From positions 58,832 through 106,610 of the forward strand of contig HF994194.1 in NCBI GenBank assembly GCA_000436915.1: a DNA stretch of 47,779 bases, written 5' to 3'. Made by a program: the position numbers and the translations under genes. This document shows positions 33,313 to 40,351 of this stretch, in pieces. This stretch comes from Prevotella sp. CAG:1092. GTDB lineage: Bacteria > Bacteroidota > Bacteroidia > Bacteroidales > Bacteroidaceae. Position 1 is the stretch's first letter. The number at the start of each line of letters is the position of its first letter. The notes beneath the pieces are model-generated. The model had not been told where the DNA came from. It was given only the letters and a program-made list of their open reading frames with translations, and made no database searches.

Positions 33313-33385
33313 GCTTCTTTAGTTCAATTGGTAGAACAATGCCTTCGTAAGGCATCGGTCGTTGGTTCGAATCCGACAGGAAGCT
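33313..33385 (+). tRNA. tRNA-Thr(CGT)
   Basis: Acceptor GCTTCTT/AGGAAGC, anticodon stem ATGCC/GGCAT with loop TTCGTAA, T-loop TTCGAAT. Confidence 0.9.
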
Positions 33386-33400
33386 CTATTTTACTTATAT

Positions 33401-34283
33401 GGCAATATGGTGGAATTGGTAGACACGAGGGACTTAAAATAAAAATTGAGTACCCCGAAACGAAAGTACGGAAGTAGAATCTCCCTAATTAAACAATTTA
33501 AAAGATTTACAGGTCACACAGCGTTACTCATAGTAATATGAGGCATACGGCACGGATAATTGTGTAAATAATTGCTTGAGTTGAAAAGATAGCAACCAAT
33601 TTTCCTATTAATGTAGTTTTCGTGAGATTAGACACCAATAGGTTTAGGAAATAGAAGAACACGGTCTTTTAAATTACAACGGAAGCCTCGCTTATGGTGA
33701 CATAGGCTTTGGTGAATGCGAACTAAATTGAATCGATATAATACGTGCCGTAAGATAATGGTGGGAGTGGCTTCTCATTAAGCACAGGAGGAAGGTTCAT
33801 AAACGGCGTAGAGGCCATACAGGAGACACCTAAGTTAGAAATAGAGATTGGCGACTACCTTTTACGGTTTGAGTCGATACCTCTCATTAAATAAGTCGGT
33901 AAAAATTTCTCTAACTTGCAAGATTTCTATTATGGTGGTGAAATGGTGGAGGTAATACTCTGCTACGATTACACAGGGGTCGAAGATATAAGGTTCATCC
34001 CTTACACTTCTCAGAGATGATGGAGGATAGTTTAATGAAAACAGCGACCCCTACTTTATCGTAGTCCGTACTACAAATACTTAAATAATCATCTTGACAG
34101 CCCACTAAGGATAAGAAGTATTAGAAGATTTATCACTCGGCTTCTTTGAGATACTAATATCGTGGACCATCTGGAATTAACCAGCTACGGAGAGTGATTT
34201 AAGTATGCTTGTGTAAAAGCAAGTGTGGTAGGAAAATTTCCTGGTCAGTAATGACCGTGAGGGTTCGATTCCCTTATTCCGCT
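33401..34283 (+). tRNA. Intron-containing tRNA-Leu(TAA)/Gly chimera
   Basis: Exon 1 (33401-33435) equals the 5' half of the intact tRNA-Leu at 34490. Exon 2 (34233-34283) completes the anticodon arm (AGGGA/TTCCT, loop CTTAAAA) and the Leu variable arm. The T-arm and 3' acceptor (GAGGG ... ATTCCGC) are those of tRNA-Gly at 33140. The acceptor ends GGCAATA and ATTCCGC do not pair, so the spliced product would be defective unless rescued. Confidence 0.7.
33436..34232 (+). ncRNA. Group I intron in the tRNA-Leu(UAA) anticodon loop
   Basis: Insertion after GACTT is the classic tRNA-Leu group I site. P1 forms between exon GGGACTT (33429-33435) and GAGT-A-CCC (33448-33455) with a U-G pair at the splice site and one bulged A. 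The intron ends in G (34232). A P7 candidate is GACTAC (33853-33858) with GTAGTC (34061-34066). At 797 nt it is large; I see no long ORF in it. Confidence 0.8.
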
Positions 34284-34290
34284 CAAAATT

Positions 34291-34399
34291 TAACTGTAGC
34301 GGTTTGTGAGTTACTTCGAATGATTAAAAATTTTTACTGTGGAATAGAAAAGAAAGTCCAAATTTCTTGAATAAAACTCACGATATTAATTCTCAGTTA
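34291..34399 (+). ncRNA. TTACTTCG-family RNA, copy before tRNA-Thr(TGT)
   Basis: P1 is TAACTG / CAGTTA (34291-34296 / 34394-34399), then TAGCGGT, P2 TTGTGAG / CTCACGA (34304-34310 / 34377-34383), and TTACTTCG at 34311-34318. The insert is 58 nt and the 3' internal strand TATTAATTCT. It ends 5 nt before the tRNA. Confidence 0.8.
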
Positions 34400-34404
34400 T
34401 TTTT

Positions 34405-34477
34405 GCCTCCTTAGCTCAATTGGCAGAGCACATGTTTTGTAAACATGAGGTTGTTGGATCGTTGCCAACAGGAGGCT
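34405..34477 (+). tRNA. tRNA-Thr(TGT) with unusual T-loop
   Basis: Acceptor GCCTCCT/AGGAGGC, anticodon stem CATGT/ACATG with loop TTTGTAA. The T-stem GTTGG/CCAAC is fine but the loop is ATCGTTG rather than TTCRANN. Confidence 0.82.
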
Positions 34478-34489
34478 CAGATGTTTAAT

Positions 34490-34575
34490 GGCAATATGGT
34501 GGAATTGGTAGACACAGGAGACTTAAAATCTCCTGGTCAGTAATGACCGTGCGGGTTCGAGTCCCGCTATTGCTA
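34490..34575 (+). tRNA. tRNA-Leu(TAA), uninterrupted
   Basis: Acceptor GGCAATA/TATTGCT, anticodon stem GGAGA/TCTCC with loop CTTAAAA, a class II variable arm, T-arm GCGGG/CCCGC. It is the intact counterpart of the intron-bearing copy. Confidence 0.9.
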
Positions 34576-34905
34576 CAATTATTGCGGTTAACGACCGAAC
34601 GTAACTTCCACACAAGCCTCTTGCATTAATAAAAGATGTAAAGCTCAACAGGTGTGCTGAATCCGAAAGAAATCCGACGAAAAATTACGTAATAAGTAAT
34701 CGGAGAGTAAATAGAGGAGTGAGTTTAATGTTGCAAAACTTAGATTTATCGTATAATGTCAGCATTTTTCGATAACTTTATTGGAGAATCTTAAAAGTTA
34801 TCAATTTTTTAGACAAACTGTAAGATTCGAATAGCAAAAAGCTGTTGTGATAATTTATACGGTCTAAACTTATATGCAATCTAAGTAACGTTATTTAATT
34901 CGTTT
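34576..34905 (+). other. 330-nt non-coding spacer with stems
   Basis: No ORF or tRNA is visible. It contains GATAACTTT / AAAGTTATC (about 34771-34800) and a long-range GACCG / CGGTC. It may be another structured RNA; I cannot name it. Confidence 0.3.
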
Positions 34906-34978
34906 GTCTTCGTAACTCAGTTGGTAGAGTATCGCACTTTTAATGCGAGGGTCACGGGTTCGAGTCCCGTCGGAGACA
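34906..34978 (+). tRNA. tRNA-Lys(TTT)
   Basis: Acceptor GTCTTCG/CGGAGAC, anticodon stem TCGCA/TGCGA with loop CTTTTAA, T-loop TTCGAGT, A73 and encoded CCA. Confidence 0.92.
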
Positions 34979-35007
34979 CCAGTAATAAATATTAAAGTAA
35001 ATCAATT

Positions 35008-35415
35008 ATGAGAAGTCGGGCTTGGCGTAGAAAAAAGACGGAATCAAAATGGAATTCTCGTTGTAAGAAATTTATGTTTGATAGTGTCATTGAAGACGGC
35101 AAAAGAGTTTCCTCTTATGAGGATAGTAATGGTGATAAAAAGACTGTCATAATTAAGAATTTTAGAAAACCTTCGACTTGGAAAGAGATGAAAGAGAAGG
35201 ATCCGTGGGCTAAATATTTAAAGAATAGTTCAACGTCTCGTTCTTGGGTATCTGATCAAATGGAGCATAAATATTCAAATAAGTTATTACGTATTGAAAG
35301 TAAAAGGATTATTAATGATGGTATACAAGAATGGTTTGATAATCTTGACGAAAGTCTCGAATGCTGGTATAATGAAGAGTTGAATGAATGGCAACCTTTG
35401 TATCAAGCAGTATAG
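35008..35415 (+). CDS. Hypothetical protein inside the tRNA array
   Basis: This 135-aa protein has a strongly basic N-terminus (MRSRAWRRKKTESKWNSRCK) and an acidic C-terminus (DNLDESLECWYNEELNEW). No family recognised. It is the longest protein gene within the tRNA array, between tRNA-Lys and tRNA-His, and its basic arm could bind RNA. Confidence 0.6.
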   Translation: MRSRAWRRKKTESKWNSRCKKFMFDSVIEDGKRVSSYEDSNGDKKTVIIKNFRKPSTWKEMKEKDPWAKYLKNSSTSRSWVSDQMEHKYSNKLLRIESKRIINDGIQEWFDNLDESLECWYNEELNEWQPLYQAV

Positions 35416-35429
35416 TATAAATACCATAC

Positions 35430-35503
35430 GGTGTCATTAGCTCAGTCGGCAGAGCAACGGATTGTGGCCCCGTGGGTCATTGGTTCGAATCCAATATGAC
35501 ACC
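35430..35503 (+). tRNA. tRNA-His(GTG)
   Basis: Includes the His-specific G-1 paired to C73: GGTGTCAT/ATGACACC. Anticodon loop TTGTGGC, T-loop TTCGAAT. Confidence 0.9.
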
Positions 35504-35720
35504 CAAAGTAACGACAAGACCCGATGTTTAATGTTGTCATCGTAAAGCAAAACATTCAGTCAATTCACTAACTGTTAAAGTGAATGCGTAGAGTCATGAA
35601 CTACGACTTGGTTATCTTTTACGACGGTGGGGAAGCAGACGACATGACAGTTTTGGAAACATAATAAGGAAAACTGTGAGGCAACTGTAAGGATATTAAT
35701 GTCGGATATCCGTTTTTTAC
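35504..35720 (+). other. 217-nt non-coding spacer with hairpins
   Basis: Contains ACGACAA / TTGTCATCGT (35511 on), CGTAG / CTACG and, at 35703-35718, CGGATATCCG with a T6 tract that resembles a weak terminator. No gene seen. Confidence 0.35.
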
Positions 35721-35808
35721 GGAAGACTAACTCTGATGGTGATGAGGGCAAACTGCTAATTTGTTTCGTCCGTTAAATACGGATGTGGTTCGATTCCACA
35801 GTCTTCCG
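35721..35808 (+). tRNA. tRNA-Ser(GCT)
   Basis: Acceptor GGAAGAC/GTCTTCC, anticodon loop CTGCTAA, long variable arm (CCGTTAAATACGG), G73. Confidence 0.9.
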
Positions 35809-35824
35809 CATAGCATTCGAGTAC

Positions 35825-35901
35825 ACCACTGTGGGCAAATTGGTAAAGTCGGTACACTTAGGATGTACGTCATTTTGTGAGTTCGAGTCTCATCAGTGGT
35901 A
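35825..35901 (+). tRNA. tRNA-Leu(TAG)
   Basis: Acceptor ACCACTG/CAGTGGT, anticodon stem GTACA/TGTAC with loop CTTAGGA, T-loop TTCGAGT. The variable arm is short for Leu. Confidence 0.85.
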
Positions 35902-35910
35902 CGATTAAAT

Positions 35911-35983
35911 GCACCCATAGCTCAATGGATAGTAGCAATGGTCTTCTAAACCATTTATATGGGTTCGATTCCCATTGGGTGTA
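35911..35983 (+). tRNA. tRNA-Arg(TCT)
   Basis: Acceptor GCACCCA/TGGGTGT, anticodon stem ATGGT/ACCAT with loop CTTCTAA, T-loop TTCGATT. Confidence 0.9.
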
Positions 35984-36071
35984 CGATATGATATTTTTGA
36001 TTTATATCAAAAAAATCTGTTATGACGATGTGTACGCACACAGTTATGACACGTTATATATATTTATAGTT

Positions 36072-36117
36072 AATGACAAGAAAACCCAAAGGTCTTTAGC
36101 TTACGGGTTGTTCAAAT
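36072..36117 (+). repeat. Structured repeat B, copy 2
   Basis: Same order of blocks as 32451-32496: CAAGAA, ACCCAAA, GTCTTTAGC, GGGT, GTTCAA. The differing bases lie mostly outside the ACCC/GGGT stem. Confidence 0.6.
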
Positions 36118-36168
36118 ATATGTACAGTATAATATGGCTGTGAAATAAATAGATATATTAACGATAAA

Positions 36169-36318
36169 ATGGTAAAGAAAATTATGAAAAAGATGTTTAC
36201 ATTAATCAAACGTTTGATTAAATGGTATATGAAGCAATTGGGAGACTATAATAGCTATGTGTGGTGTCCGAGTGGAATGATACCTTATAATTATTCAATT
36301 AAAGACAAGAATAATTAA
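36169..36318 (+). CDS. Small basic hypothetical protein (49 aa)
   Basis: MVKKIMKKMFTLIKRLIKWY begins a small protein with an amphipathic cationic helix and a hydrophilic tail. It may be membrane-active. Function unknown. Confidence 0.45.
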   Translation: MVKKIMKKMFTLIKRLIKWYMKQLGDYNSYVWCPSGMIPYNYSIKDKNN

Positions 36319-36373
36319 TAATCACGTTAAACTGTAATTACAGTATTCTGATGCAATAGGATAATGTTCCTAG

Positions 36374-36405
36374 GTGGTAATTGGTAGTCCAATTCCACTT
36401 TTTAT
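36374..36405 (+). terminator. Rho-independent terminator
   Basis: GTGG-T-AATTGG / CCAATT-CCAC with loop TAGT is followed by TTTTTATT, ending the first tRNA block. Confidence 0.8.
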
Positions 36406-36458
36406 TAGAAAAAGAAAAATAATTTTTTTACAAAAGGCTTCTATTTATTATCATGTAG

Positions 36459-36466
36459 TATATTTG
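36459..36466 (+). promoter_or_regulatory. Putative -7 element for the second tRNA block
   Basis: TATATTTG followed by CAGCG lies 24 nt before the Gly-like tRNA. The -33 box is unclear. Confidence 0.5.
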
Positions 36467-36489
36467 CAGCGTGAATGGTACATCAATAT

Positions 36490-36560
36490 GCGGATTTAGT
36501 GTAATGGTAGCACGTTTACGAGTCCATCGGAAAAGAGCTGTTCGATTCAGCAATCCTGCT
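36490..36560 (+). tRNA. tRNA-Gly-like, degenerate, TCC
   Basis: The 5' and 3' parts match the Gly-like gene at 32604, including the bulged acceptor. The anticodon arm is poorly paired and TCC lies in the loop AGTCCAT. Function doubtful. Confidence 0.5.
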
Positions 36561-36566
36561 CAAAAT

Positions 36567-36701
36567 ATTACCGTAGTGGTAAAAGAGTTACTTCGTTTTG
36601 TTAGCTAAGAGGTTAAAGCGTTTATTATTCTAAATAAAAGAACGTCGGTTCGATTCCGACATAAAACCATTTAAATACTCTTTTTGTTTTTCCTCGGTAA
36701 T
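36567..36701 (+). ncRNA. TTACTTCG-family RNA, copy enclosing a tRNA-like domain
   Basis: P1 is ATTACCG / CGGTAAT (36567-36573 / 36695-36701), then TAGTGGT, P2 AAAAGAG / CTCTTTT (36581-36587 / 36678-36684), and TTACTTCG at 36588-36595. The 3' internal strand is TGTTTTTCCT. The G of TTACTTCG is base 1 of the enclosed tRNA. Confidence 0.8.
36595..36668 (+). tRNA. tRNA-like domain inside the structured RNA
   Basis: Acceptor GTTTTGT/ATAAAAC pairs fully (one G-U), T-arm GTCGG/CCGAC with loop TTCGATT. The anticodon stem TTTAT/ATAAA closes an 8-nt loop TATTCTAA, so TTC or TCT are both possible. Confidence 0.55.
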
Positions 36702-36710
36702 TTAAAAAAT

Positions 36711-36786
36711 AAGTAATGGCGGTATTTCGGTTACTTCGTAGAAAATGGTTTGTGTTAATTTAGACCGAAATAAGATTTCCTTACTT
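36711..36786 (+). ncRNA. TTACTTCG-family RNA, shortest copy, before tRNA-Met
   Basis: P1 is AAGTAA / TTACTT (36711-36716 / 36781-36786), then TGGCGGT, P2 ATTTCGG / CCGAAAT (36724-36730 / 36765-36771), and TTACTTCG at 36731-36738. The insert is only 26 nt and the 3' internal strand AAGATTTCC. It ends 8 nt before the tRNA. Confidence 0.8.
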
Positions 36787-36794
36787 TTTAAAAA

Positions 36795-36867
36795 TGGGCG
36801 GTAGTTTAGTGGCTATAACGCAGGACTCATAATCCTGAGGTCAGAGGTTCGAGTCCTCTCCGCCCGA
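36795..36867 (+). tRNA. tRNA-Met or tRNA-Ile2 (CAT)
   Basis: Acceptor TGGGCGG/CCGCCCG with a T-G first pair, anticodon stem CAGGA/TCCTG with loop CTCATAA, T-loop TTCGAGT. CAT could be elongator Met or lysidine-modified Ile. Confidence 0.88.
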
Positions 36868-36908
36868 CTTTTTGTTTCCAATATTAAAAGAACAATATTT
36901 TGATAATC

Positions 36909-36944
36909 GATTGGTATTGTACGAGATGTATACCAATCATTTTT
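36909..36944 (+). terminator. Rho-independent terminator
   Basis: A 9-bp stem GATTGGTAT / ATACCAATC is followed by ATTTTTG, ending the tRNA array. Confidence 0.85.
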
Positions 36945-36979
36945 GTTTATGTAAATAATTTATTTTATCCTAACAATAA

Positions 36980-37318
36980 ATGAATAACTATGAAGATTTA
37001 ATAATACAAATAGAAATCCGACAATTTAAAAATATGTCATTCAGTTTATACAATTATATTTCGGATGAAAGTGGCTATTTTTATAAGCTAAAGAAAAAAG
37101 ATATCGACTGTAGTATCGATGATATGCAGAGTTTACTATTAGAAGTCACCGAGGATGAAAAGAAATTGATAAAAATGGGTGTTAGGACAAGATTCGATGA
37201 TTTAAAATCTTTCATTGAAAGTAAAACCGATGAGCTTGCCGTGTTTATACTTGAAAAATACGGTGCTGTGTATGTCGTTAAACCTAAGTCGTTTGATATG
37301 TCAATTATTCAAAGATAA
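36980..37318 (+). CDS. Hypothetical protein
   Basis: This 112-aa soluble alpha/beta protein is unrecognised (MNNYEDLIIQIEIRQFKN; AVFILEKYGAVYVVKP). It lies alone between two terminators. Confidence 0.6.
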   Translation: MNNYEDLIIQIEIRQFKNMSFSLYNYISDESGYFYKLKKKDIDCSIDDMQSLLLEVTEDEKKLIKMGVRTRFDDLKSFIESKTDELAVFILEKYGAVYVVKPKSFDMSIIQR

Positions 37319-37371
37319 TTAAGGTATTTTATTGTTTCTTTTCTTTTTAAGATTTTTTAATAAAAAAATAT

Positions 37372-37400
37372 TACCTCTTTATATTAAAGGAGGTATTTTT
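37372..37400 (+). terminator. Terminator hairpin
   Basis: TACCTC-TTTA / TAAA-G-GAGGTA is followed by TTTTTG. Confidence 0.65.
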
Positions 37401-37429
37401 GTATTATCAAACAAAAGAAAACTTTAAAC

Positions 37430-38176
37430 ATGAAGGAAAAAGTTGACATATCGCAACAGGTCGGAATTACTGAAAGTGGCGAAATCGCTTTTAATATGGA
37501 AGCATTCGATAACCTTCGTAAGGCGAATATTATTATAACAAAGAGATTGACTGATAAATTAATCGATAAATTGGTCGAGAATAAAGATAAAATAATATTA
37601 CATCTTACTTGTACAGGAATGGGAGGTAGTAAAATAGAGCCTTTTGTGCCGACGGTTAATTCGACGGTCGAGAAGTTTAAGATTTTGCTTGAAAAAGGTT
37701 TTCCAATAAAAAATGTCGTATTACGTATAGATCCAATAGTACCGACCCAAAAAGGCATTAATACTGCATTAAACACCTTAGATAATTTTACCCCACTATC
37801 GATAAAAAGAGTCAGAATATCAATTCTTGATATGTATCAACACGTTAAAGAACGATTTATGGATAACAGAATACCGTTGCCGTTTGACGGTTTTCATGCG
37901 CCATTGCAATTAAGGAAAACAATATACGAAAAGTTCTCAGAATACGCTAAAAAATATAATTTCGAATTAGAGGTTTGCGGAGAACCTGGTATTGAAAGTA
38001 TTCCTTGCATTTCGCAGAAAGACATCGATATTTTAGGACTGACGAATGAAATTACTCTCATCGGCAGTGCCGGACAAAGAAAAAGTTGTGGTTGTCCTTC
38101 CAATAAGCATGAGATATTGAAAGAAAAGCCTCATAGATGCAATAACAAATGTTTATACTGTTTTTGGAAGTCATAA
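37430..38176 (+). CDS. DUF1848-like, radical-SAM-related protein
   Basis: This 248-aa protein has a TIM-barrel-like pattern of strands and ends in a Cys cluster SCGCPSNKHEI ... RCNNKCLYCFW, the C-terminal signature of the DUF1848 family related to radical SAM/spore-photoproduct-lyase proteins. HLTCTGMGGSKIEP near residue 55 also fits. A DNA-repair role is possible but unproven. It opens the cluster leading to the AAA+ protease. Confidence 0.7.
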   Translation: MKEKVDISQQVGITESGEIAFNMEAFDNLRKANIIITKRLTDKLIDKLVENKDKIILHLTCTGMGGSKIEPFVPTVNSTVEKFKILLEKGFPIKNVVLRIDPIVPTQKGINTALNTLDNFTPLSIKRVRISILDMYQHVKERFMDNRIPLPFDGFHAPLQLRKTIYEKFSEYAKKYNFELEVCGEPGIESIPCISQKDIDILGLTNEITLIGSAGQRKSCGCPSNKHEILKEKPHRCNNKCLYCFWKS

Positions 38177-38193
38177 GATAAAATACTCAGAAT

Positions 38194-40314
38194 ATGATAA
38201 CAATTAATACTGAAGAAATAAAAAAGAAAAATGCAATAATTGATAACGCAATTATTAAGTTAAAGGAAAAATTTGTTGGAGTCGATGACCAGATTGACGA
38301 AATAATGAACAATGTCAGAACATGGTATTGTTATCCTCAGTTACAAGATAGGCCTTGCGTAATCAATCTATGGGGAATGAGTGGATGTTCAAAGACGGAT
38401 TCAGTACGAACAATAGCAAAATTACTTGATATTGAAGAAGATCTTGTTTATTTCAATTTTGCCGATATCAATGAAAAAAACGCATGGGAAATCGAAAATG
38501 AAATAGATGAAAACATCGGTAACAATAAAAGTAATCGTATCTTAGTCTACGACGAATTTCAATATGCCGCAACATTGAGTAAAAAAGGTGAAGAAAAAGA
38601 TAACAAGACAGCATTAAAGCCTTTTTGGGAGTTATTGGATACAGGTGTGTTATTGAAAAGATTTAGTCCGAGTACGTTATTCACTTTACTTAAAGCATAT
38701 TTGAGCCTAAAACGTATAAGTGAGTACGGTTGTAAAATCGATATTAAAGAAGGTAAATGGCTGAATCATGATGAATGTTTCCGTTTCCTAAATGAGAATG
38801 AAAAAAGAAAGGTTATGGATATATTCGAGGTTTGCCCTTACGATGAGACAGAAAACAGTCGTCCTCAAAAAAAGAAGATATTCCACTTTGATGATACAAA
38901 ATCGACAACGGACACATTACCTAATGACGGTACTCCATTAAGAGTGAAAGAATGGATAATTGACAGAATTATTGAAATATATAATAGCATTAATGGTCTT
39001 ACCTATCTCACCGATGATATTGAAATCGAGACAAAAATACGAAATATGAATGGAGAAGAATTGACGGAATTCTTCTATAATACATACAAGGTAGCCAAAA
39101 AAGGGTATAAGATGAATTTTAAAGACAGCCTTATCTTTGTAATTGGAAACCTCGACGAAGCATATAATATCAGTTTCGATATGAATCCCGATATGTCTCC
39201 GGATCAGTTTCATAAGATGACGAAAAAAATTACCGTTGTCGATATCAAAGAGGCATTACAAAAACGTTTTCGTAACGAACAAATAGCTCGTCTAGGAAAT
39301 ATTCACGTAATATATCCTGCATTCAGTAGTAAGACCTTTAAAGGAATTATTGATAAACAATTAAAGCGGTATGCAGAACAAGTTAAGACACAGATCGGAT
39401 GCGATGTCGTCTTCGAAAAAAGTATAAAAGATATTATATATCGTGAAGGTGTTTTCCCGACCCAAGGAACAAGACCGATATTTTCAAGTCTATTCGAGAT
39501 AGTCAAATCGAGATTACCAGAAATCGTTAAATCACTGACAGAAAATGGTAATATATCAAAGTTAAATCATATGGTCTACGCTTATCGTAGAGGTCATGTT
39601 AAAGTAACTTCTTATGACAATGACGATAATTTGATTGATAGCATAAAATTTAAGCTGAAATTACGAGTCGACAATCTACGTTTATCGAAATGTGACGAGC
39701 AGCAAACAATATGCGCCGTCCATGAAAGCGGACATTTCGTAACGTATATGAAGGTCTTCGGTAAATATCCGAATAAAATAGTATCAAGAACGACAGGCAC
39801 CAATACAGGCGGTTTCTTAATGGGGGATATTGATAATGATGAAAGATTCATGAAGACATATGATTACTATTTTAATCGAATAATGATATATTTGGGTGGT
39901 TATGTTGCCGAGAAAGTCGTATTCGGTCGTGATAATCGTACTAGTGGTTCTACGTCCGATATTTCAGAAGCGACAAGAATTGCAAGTCAAATGGTAAAAA
40001 ATCTCGGTCTTTACTATCCATATGCCTTGCAGACATTTCAGTGCGATGAGTATAAAGATTTCGTTCATTTGGACAAAAATGAAGAGATTAATAATTTAGT
40101 TATCGGAATAATGAAATCGGCAATCAAATGTGTAACTGAGATATATGAAGATAAAGACTACCGCAAGATGTTGAAATTCTCATCTGAGTATTTATCAAGA
40201 AATACCGAAATGTCGAGACAAAAAATGAAAGAGATATATTCAATAATCCCAGACTGTAAAAAGACGGTAATTAAGGATGATTTTTATCGTAACGCCCTAA
40301 GTAATTTTAAATAA
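38194..40314 (+). CDS. AAA+ ATPase fused to FtsH-type (M41) metalloprotease
   Basis: This 706-aa protein has Walker A GMSGCSKT near residue 60 and Walker B RILVYDEF near 113. A ClpB-D2-like small domain (FPTQGTRPIFSSLF near 413) completes an AAA+ module of the Clp type. The C-terminal half is an FtsH-like peptidase with zinc motif HESGH near 509 and the later Asp in GSTSDISEAT near 590. It lacks membrane helices, unlike FtsH. It would unfold and degrade selected proteins in the cytoplasm. This Clp-type AAA plus M41 arrangement is unusual. Confidence 0.85.
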   Translation: MITINTEEIKKKNAIIDNAIIKLKEKFVGVDDQIDEIMNNVRTWYCYPQLQDRPCVINLWGMSGCSKTDSVRTIAKLLDIEEDLVYFNFADINEKNAWEIENEIDENIGNNKSNRILVYDEFQYAATLSKKGEEKDNKTALKPFWELLDTGVLLKRFSPSTLFTLLKAYLSLKRISEYGCKIDIKEGKWLNHDECFRFLNENEKRKVMDIFEVCPYDETENSRPQKKKIFHFDDTKSTTDTLPNDGTPLRVKEWIIDRIIEIYNSINGLTYLTDDIEIETKIRNMNGEELTEFFYNTYKVAKKGYKMNFKDSLIFVIGNLDEAYNISFDMNPDMSPDQFHKMTKKITVVDIKEALQKRFRNEQIARLGNIHVIYPAFSSKTFKGIIDKQLKRYAEQVKTQIGCDVVFEKSIKDIIYREGVFPTQGTRPIFSSLFEIVKSRLPEIVKSLTENGNISKLNHMVYAYRRGHVKVTSYDNDDNLIDSIKFKLKLRVDNLRLSKCDEQQTICAVHESGHFVTYMKVFGKYPNKIVSRTTGTNTGGFLMGDIDNDERFMKTYDYYFNRIMIYLGGYVAEKVVFGRDNRTSGSTSDISEATRIASQMVKNLGLYYPYALQTFQCDEYKDFVHLDKNEEINNLVIGIMKSAIKCVTEIYEDKDYRKMLKFSSEYLSRNTEMSRQKMKEIYSIIPDCKKTVIKDDFYRNALSNFK

Positions 40315-40351
40315 GGAGAATACCTTCACTGACAAATAAAAACACAACGAT

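Noticed and set aside
33436..34232. Homing endonuclease gene in the group I intron
   Set aside because: No open frame of useful length or LAGLIDADG, GIY-YIG or HNH motif was seen in the intron.
35877..36143. 88-aa ORF over tRNA-Arg and repeat B
   Set aside because: It starts at a non-ATG codon inside tRNA-Leu, runs across tRNA-Arg and the structured repeat, and has no protein-like conservation signal.
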